From assembly GCA_016792625.1 (NCBI GenBank), contig JAEUKK010000123.1:1-64000 (forward strand): a DNA stretch of 64,000 nucleotides, given 5' to 3'. The notes beneath the pieces are model-generated. The model saw nothing but the letters and a program-made list of their open reading frames with translations. It made no database searches and was not told the DNA's origin. The position numbers and the translations under genes are program-made. Below are positions 60,150 through 64,000 of the stretch, piece by piece (positions within the stretch are counted from its first letter, which is position 1; the number at the start of each line of letters is the position of its first letter). Origin of the DNA: Deltaproteobacteria bacterium. Its GTDB lineage: Bacteria; Myxococcota_A; UBA796; UBA2385.

Positions 60150-62609
60150 CTACTGACAGGCCTCGCAGGCCTCAGGGTTCTCGAGGCTGCACGAGACCGC
60201 CTGGGCCTCGGTGACCGCCTTGGCGGCGGGCGCAGCTGCCCCGGCGGCGGGCTGGCCCCCGGCGGTGGCCCGGGCGATGCGCGTCGCCGGCCGAGAGCGC
60301 AGGTAGTAGCTGGTCTTCAGCCCCTTCTTCCACACGTAGGCGTACATCGAGCTGAGCTTGCCGATGGTCGGCTCAGCCAAGAAGAGGTTGAGGCTCTGGG
60401 CTTGGTCGATGTAGGGGCTGCGGGCGGCGGCCATGTCGATGAGCGCGCGCTGGGGGAGCTCCCACGCGGTTTGGTAGAGGGCCCGCAGCTCGGCGGGCAG
60501 GCCGGGCAGGCGCTGCACGCTGCCCTCTTCGGCCTTGATGAGCTCGCGGGTGTGGTCGCCCCACAGGCCCAGGCGCTTGAGATCGGCCACGAGGTAGCGG
60601 TTGACCTGCAAGAACTCGCCCGAGAGGGTCTCGCGCTTGAACAGGTTGCTGACCTGGGGCTCGATGCACTCGTAGCAGCCGGCGATGCTGGCGATCGTCG
60701 CGGTGGGGGCGATCGCGATGAGCAGCGAGTTGCGCAGGCCGTGGGCCTTGACCCGGGCCTTGAGCGCGGCCCAGCGGTCGGTGCTGGGCGCGGGCGCGAA
60801 GAGCTCACCCTGGCGGGCGGGGCTGCGCGGGCTCGGGCGCACGTGCCAGAGGTCAAACTGCAGGTGGCCGGCGGCGGCCCGGGTCAGCGGCCAGGTCTCG
60901 TGGGGGCCGCTGGCCTCGGCGAGGTCGCAGGAGGCGCTGAGCGCGGCGTAGTAGATCTCTTCTTGGATGCGGGTCGACAGCTCTTGGGCGGCAGCGCTGT
61001 CAAAGGGCAGGCGCAGCTGGAAAAGGACGTCTTGCAGGCCCATCACGCCGAGCCCGACCGGGCGCCAGCGGCGGTTCGAGGCCGCGGCCTCTTCGGTCGG
61101 GTAGTAGTTGATGTCAATGACGCGGTCGAGGTACTTCACAGCGACCTGGGCCCGTGCGGCGAGGCGCGCGAAGTCAAAGGCGCCGTCTTCGGTGACGAAG
61201 CGGGCGAGGTTGAGCGAGCCGAGGTTGCAGACCGCGGTCTCGCCCTGGTCGGTGACCTCGATGATCTCGGTGCAGAGGTTGCTGCTGTGCACGACCTGGC
61301 CCGAGAGCCCGGTCTGGTTGCACTTCTTGTTGCTGGCGTCTTTGAACGTCATCCAGCCGTTGCCGGTCTGGGCCAAGGTGCGCATCATGCGGCCGTAGAG
61401 GTCGCGGGCCTTGACTTGGCGCACGAAAGCGCCCTGCCGCTCGAGCTCTTCGTAGTGGGCCTCGAACGCGTCGCCGAACAGATCGGTGAGCTCGGGCGCC
61501 GACTTGGGGTCGAAGAGCGACCAGGCGCCGTCTTCTTGCACCCGCTTCATGAACAGGTCGGGCACCCAGTTGGCGAGGTTGAGGTTGTGGGTGCGGCGGG
61601 CCTCGTCGCCGGTGTTGTCGCGCAGCTCGAGGAACTCCTCGATGTCGGCGTGCCAGGTCTCGAGGTAGACGCAGCAGGCGCCCTTGCGGCGGCCGCCTTG
61701 GTTGACCGCGGCCACGCTGGCGTCGAGGGTCTTGAGCCAGGGCACGATGCCGTTGGACTGGCCGTTGGTGCCGCGGATGAGCGAGCCGCGTGAGCGGATG
61801 CGGTGCCAGGCCACGCCGATGCCGCCGGCGAATTTGGACAGGCGGGCGATGTCGGTGTAGCGCTTGTAGATGCCCTCGAGCTCATCTTCGGGAGAATCAA
61901 GCAGGTAGCAGGAGGACATCTGGCTGTGCTGGGTGCCGCTGTTGAACAGCGTCGGGCTGCTCGGCAGGTACTCGAGCGAGGAGATCAGCCGGTAGAACTC
62001 GACCGCTTCGTCGGGTGTGCGGGCGAGGCCGCAGGCGACGCGCAGGAAGAAGTGCTGGGGGCTCTCGATGACCTTGCGGTGGATCGGGTGCCGCAGCAGG
62101 TAGCGGTCGTAGACGGTCTTGAGGCCGAAGTAGCGGAAGAGCCCGGAGCGGGCGTCGTCGATCGCCGCGTCGAGGGTCGGGCCGTGGGCCTCGACCAGGG
62201 CGAGCACGGCGTCAGACGCGAGGCCCTGGGCGTGGGACAGGCGGATGCAGGAGCTGAAGCTGCTCACGCCTTGGGCGGCGACCTCGTCGAGGATGAGCTC
62301 GTGCAGGGCGCGGGCGGCGACCAGGGAGTAGCCCTCGTCTTCGACGATGAGCGCGGCGGGCACCTGGACCAGCAGCTTGCCCAGCTCTTTGGCGTCGATG
62401 CCGTCGTAGAGACCGCCCAGCACCCGGCCGCAGAGCAGGCTGACGTCGACGTCGGGCACATCGCCTGCGTGCCCGGAGATGCGCGCCCGCAGGGTGTCTT
62501 CGTCGACTGGGCGGAGCTTGCCGTCGGCGCCGCGCACGCGCAGGGGAGCGGGGGCGGCCGAGAGGGAGGAGTCGGCGGTGAGGCTGTGGTTCTCGTGCTC
62601 GACGTTCAT
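60150..62609 (-). CDS. nrdA: Ribonucleotide reductase class I, alpha subunit (R1)
   Basis: NrdA reduces ribonucleoside diphosphates to deoxyribonucleotides. The protein has 819 residues from ATG 62609. The N-terminal region (VRGADGKLRPVDEDTLRARI to YSLVAARALHELILDEV) looks like an ATP-cone, the allosteric activity site. The active site has SSCYLLDSPEDE (the redox Cys), NLCTEIIEVT with Asn-Leu-Cys-x-Glu, and the partner Cys in AVCNLGSLNL. The C-terminal CEACQ carries the re-reducing Cys pair. The open frame extends to 62795 but that part has no homology. It is upstream of nrdB, with a putative NrdR operator further upstream. Confidence 0.95.
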   Translation of the reverse strand: MNVEHENHSLTADSSLSAAPAPLRVRGADGKLRPVDEDTLRARISGHAGDVPDVDVSLLCGRVLGGLYDGIDAKELGKLLVQVPAALIVEDEGYSLVAARALHELILDEVAAQGVSSFSSCIRLSHAQGLASDAVLALVEAHGPTLDAAIDDARSGLFRYFGLKTVYDRYLLRHPIHRKVIESPQHFFLRVACGLARTPDEAVEFYRLISSLEYLPSSPTLFNSGTQHSQMSSCYLLDSPEDELEGIYKRYTDIARLSKFAGGIGVAWHRIRSRGSLIRGTNGQSNGIVPWLKTLDASVAAVNQGGRRKGACCVYLETWHADIEEFLELRDNTGDEARRTHNLNLANWVPDLFMKRVQEDGAWSLFDPKSAPELTDLFGDAFEAHYEELERQGAFVRQVKARDLYGRMMRTLAQTGNGWMTFKDASNKKCNQTGLSGQVVHSSNLCTEIIEVTDQGETAVCNLGSLNLARFVTEDGAFDFARLAARAQVAVKYLDRVIDINYYPTEEAAASNRRWRPVGLGVMGLQDVLFQLRLPFDSAAAQELSTRIQEEIYYAALSASCDLAEASGPHETWPLTRAAAGHLQFDLWHVRPSPRSPARQGELFAPAPSTDRWAALKARVKAHGLRNSLLIAIAPTATIASIAGCYECIEPQVSNLFKRETLSGEFLQVNRYLVADLKRLGLWGDHTRELIKAEEGSVQRLPGLPAELRALYQTAWELPQRALIDMAAARSPYIDQAQSLNLFLAEPTIGKLSSMYAYVWKKGLKTSYYLRSRPATRIARATAGGQPAAGAAAPAAKAVTEAQAVSCSLENPEACEACQ

Positions 62610-63225
62610 GCGGAGGGCTCGGCGGGCAGGGTGTGGGCGGGGAAGGGGCGGGGAGGCGGCTGCGGCGGCGGGGCGGGGCGCTGCGGACCGGTGCTGGCCG
62701 GAGAGAGGGGGTACAGCCGTGGGGGCCCTGCGCCCCCGTTCATGAGGGGGACCACCTGAGGGGGTGTTCAGGGTTCGGCCGCCGCGCGGGCGCAAAAGGG
62801 GGGCAAAAACACCGGCGTGGGAGCGGCGCGCGCAGCGAGCGCGGGGCGGATCGGGGGGACCGGGCAGCGCGGGGCCGCGTCGCTCGTGATCCGCTCAGCG
62901 GTGGGGCACCTCAGCGGAGGGACGGAGCCTTTTAGCGCAGCGCACCCGGTGTGGGCAAGGGGAGGGCCCACGGATCGTCGCACATGTAGTGTGGGGGCTG
63001 GACATGTCAACACTACATACAGGGGCTGCCGGTCAGCGGGCACCTGCGGGCGGGCCACCGCAAGCGGGCGCGCTGTTCTCGGCGATCCCCGCCGCGGAGA
63101 TGGTGGAAGTAGGTCAGAAGATGACCGCATTTGAGGCGCTGATCCTGTCCCCTCCCGCGGCCCTGTTGGGGCTGCCCGCGATAGGCCAGGGTCGCGCGGC
63201 GGCGTCCGCCCGCCTGGAGCTGCCC
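62610..63225. other. 616-bp divergent gap between nrdA and a lipoprotein gene
   Basis: No gene is convincing here. An AT-richer patch at about 62977-63025 holds the candidate NrdR boxes. An 8-bp direct repeat CTCAGCGG occurs at 62894-62901 and 62910-62917. I found no class-specific riboswitch pattern. Confidence 0.5.
62977..63025 (-). promoter_or_regulatory. Candidate tandem NrdR boxes upstream of nrdA
   Basis: Two 16-bp sites resemble the NrdR box ACACTATATATAGTGT. The second (63010-63025, ACACTACATACAGGGG) matches at 12 of 16 positions; the first (62977-62992) ends in TAGTGT. They are 17 bases apart, near the usual NrdR spacing. The 9-mers ATGTAGTGT and ACACTACAT are exact inverted copies. 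The site is about 370-420 bases before nrdA, so a long leader or promoter region is implied. Confidence 0.5.
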
Positions 63226-64000
63226 ATGTGCCCGACCGCCCGCCGCCTGCTCTCTGCGCTGCTGCCGCTGGTGGCCCTGGGCTGCGAAGACGCCCGCAAG
63301 CTGCTCGATGACGGCGCGCCGCCCGGCCTCGACGCGCTCGACTGCGCGGCGGCCCGCCCGCTCGGCGGCCGCGGCCCCGCCGCCCAGCTCGCCGCGGGCA
63401 TGGGCCTGCCGGACCGGCTGCTGGTCGGCCTCGGCAACGACGCCGTGGGGCGCCGGGGCAACGCCTTGGCCTATACGCTGGGCCCCCGCTTTGACCTGCA
63501 CTACCTCTACCTGGTGGGTCTGCCCGGCCGCAGCGGCTGGGACGAGTGGAACCCCGGGGGTCGCTTCGTCGACATCCAGGCCAAGGCCGCCCGCAGCCAG
63601 TGCCAAGTGCCGATGTTCACGCTGTATGCGATGGCGGTCGACGGCGAGGCGAACATGGCCGCCCTCACCGACCGGGCCTACATGCGCGCTTGGTGGCAGG
63701 GCTACACCTTGGCGCTGGATCGCCTCGGCCGCAGCCCCGAGCCCTCGATTTTGCACGTCGAGCCCGACTTTTGGGGTTTTGTGCAGCAGCGGAACCCGGG
63801 GCGCGCGCCTGACGAGATTCGTGTGCTGGTCGCTGATGTGGCGGAAGATTGCGGCGATGTGCCCGACACGCTGGCCGGCATGGGCGCCTGCCTCGTGCGG
63901 CAGGCCCGGGCGCGCAGCCCGGGCACCCGCCTCGGCCTGCACGCCTCGACCTGGGCCGGTGAGACCGCCGAGGTGGTGGCCTTCCTCAACGGGGTGGGGG
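63226..64000 (+). CDS. Lipoprotein, possibly glycosidase-like, cut by the window edge
   Basis: The ATG at 63226 has a CTGGAG ribosome binding site and reads open to the end of the window, at least 258 residues. The N-terminus is a signal peptide with lipobox ALGC. The mature protein has segments such as DLHYLYLVGLPG, VPMFTLYAMAVDGE, and SILHVEPDFWGFVQQ, which resembles the strand ending in a catalytic Glu of TIM-barrel glycoside hydrolases. RLGLHASTWAGETAEVVAFLNGVG is near the edge. The hydrolase idea is weak without the C-terminal half. Confidence 0.6.
   Translation, partial: MCPTARRLLSALLPLVALGCEDARKLLDDGAPPGLDALDCAAARPLGGRGPAAQLAAGMGLPDRLLVGLGNDAVGRRGNALAYTLGPRFDLHYLYLVGLPGRSGWDEWNPGGRFVDIQAKAARSQCQVPMFTLYAMAVDGEANMAALTDRAYMRAWWQGYTLALDRLGRSPEPSILHVEPDFWGFVQQRNPGRAPDEIRVLVADVAEDCGDVPDTLAGMGACLVRQARARSPGTRLGLHASTWAGETAEVVAFLNGVG

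Noticed and set aside
62610-62990. A cobalamin or other riboswitch in the nrdA leader
   Set aside because: I compared the minus-strand leader with the B12 box and other known cores and found no match; class I enzymes seldom use one.

Overview
The window reads as chromosomal DNA from a very GC-rich bacterium, most likely a member of the Myxococcota (former Deltaproteobacteria). Base composition looks well above 70% GC almost throughout. Supporting traits are a Ser/Thr kinase fused to an ATPase and helical repeats, many lipoproteins with Asp-Ala linkers, MopE-type Asp/Cys calcium-binding-like repeats, FG-GAP lipoproteins, a complete oleABCD hydrocarbon cluster and a complete Bat operon. The assignment is by gene content only; there is no rRNA marker here. 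Genes are tightly packed, with many 4-nt start/stop overlaps and no rRNA, tRNA, insertion sequence or CRISPR array that I can see.

Layout. 0.1-2.2 kb: a two-gene ABC-type ATPase plus Toprim-like protein module with a visibly AT-richer stretch, a candidate defence pair. 2.4-8.1 kb: htpX and the oleA-oleB-oleC-oleD operon (head-to-head fatty acid condensation to olefins). 8.2-14.2 kb: a coiled-coil-like protein, a DUF1499 lipoprotein, a YgfZ-like protein and a 1248-residue signalling kinase. 14.3-20.3 kb: chaperones, dnaK-dnaJ facing away from groES-groEL across a 775-bp gap. 20.4-24 kb: small envelope genes and a DksA/TraR-type regulator. 24.4-32.8 kb: MoxR, DUF58, and BatA, BatB/C, BatD and BatE-like genes, joined by five successive 4-nt overlaps. 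32.8-39 kb: an FG-GAP lipoprotein, an SDR and cupin pair, a lipoprotein and a spermidine-synthase-like methyltransferase.

39-50.6 kb: a KefB-type antiporter preceded by a protein that looks like an orphan Cas6-family RNase, a radical SAM protein, a mini chemotaxis-receptor signalling domain, and a 992-residue repeat/lectin lipoprotein coupled to a TPR glycosyltransferase. 50.6-54.2 kb: four co-directed genes. Two are recognisable enzyme folds (polyprenyl synthetase, thiolase) that have lost their catalytic residues, a third is perhaps a PP2C-like protein, and the last is a helical protein. This is the strongest candidate for an undescribed system. 54.3-58.9 kb: small membrane and lipoprotein genes, STAS-like protein, methyltransferase and SelO. 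59-62.6 kb: class I ribonucleotide reductase nrdA-nrdB with a probable NrdR operator upstream. The window ends inside a lipoprotein gene.

A recurring upstream element (GGTTAG, GATAG or TAGGCT on the sense strand) precedes many genes. In four of them it lies 11-12 bases from the ATG with no ribosome binding site, which suggests leaderless transcripts.
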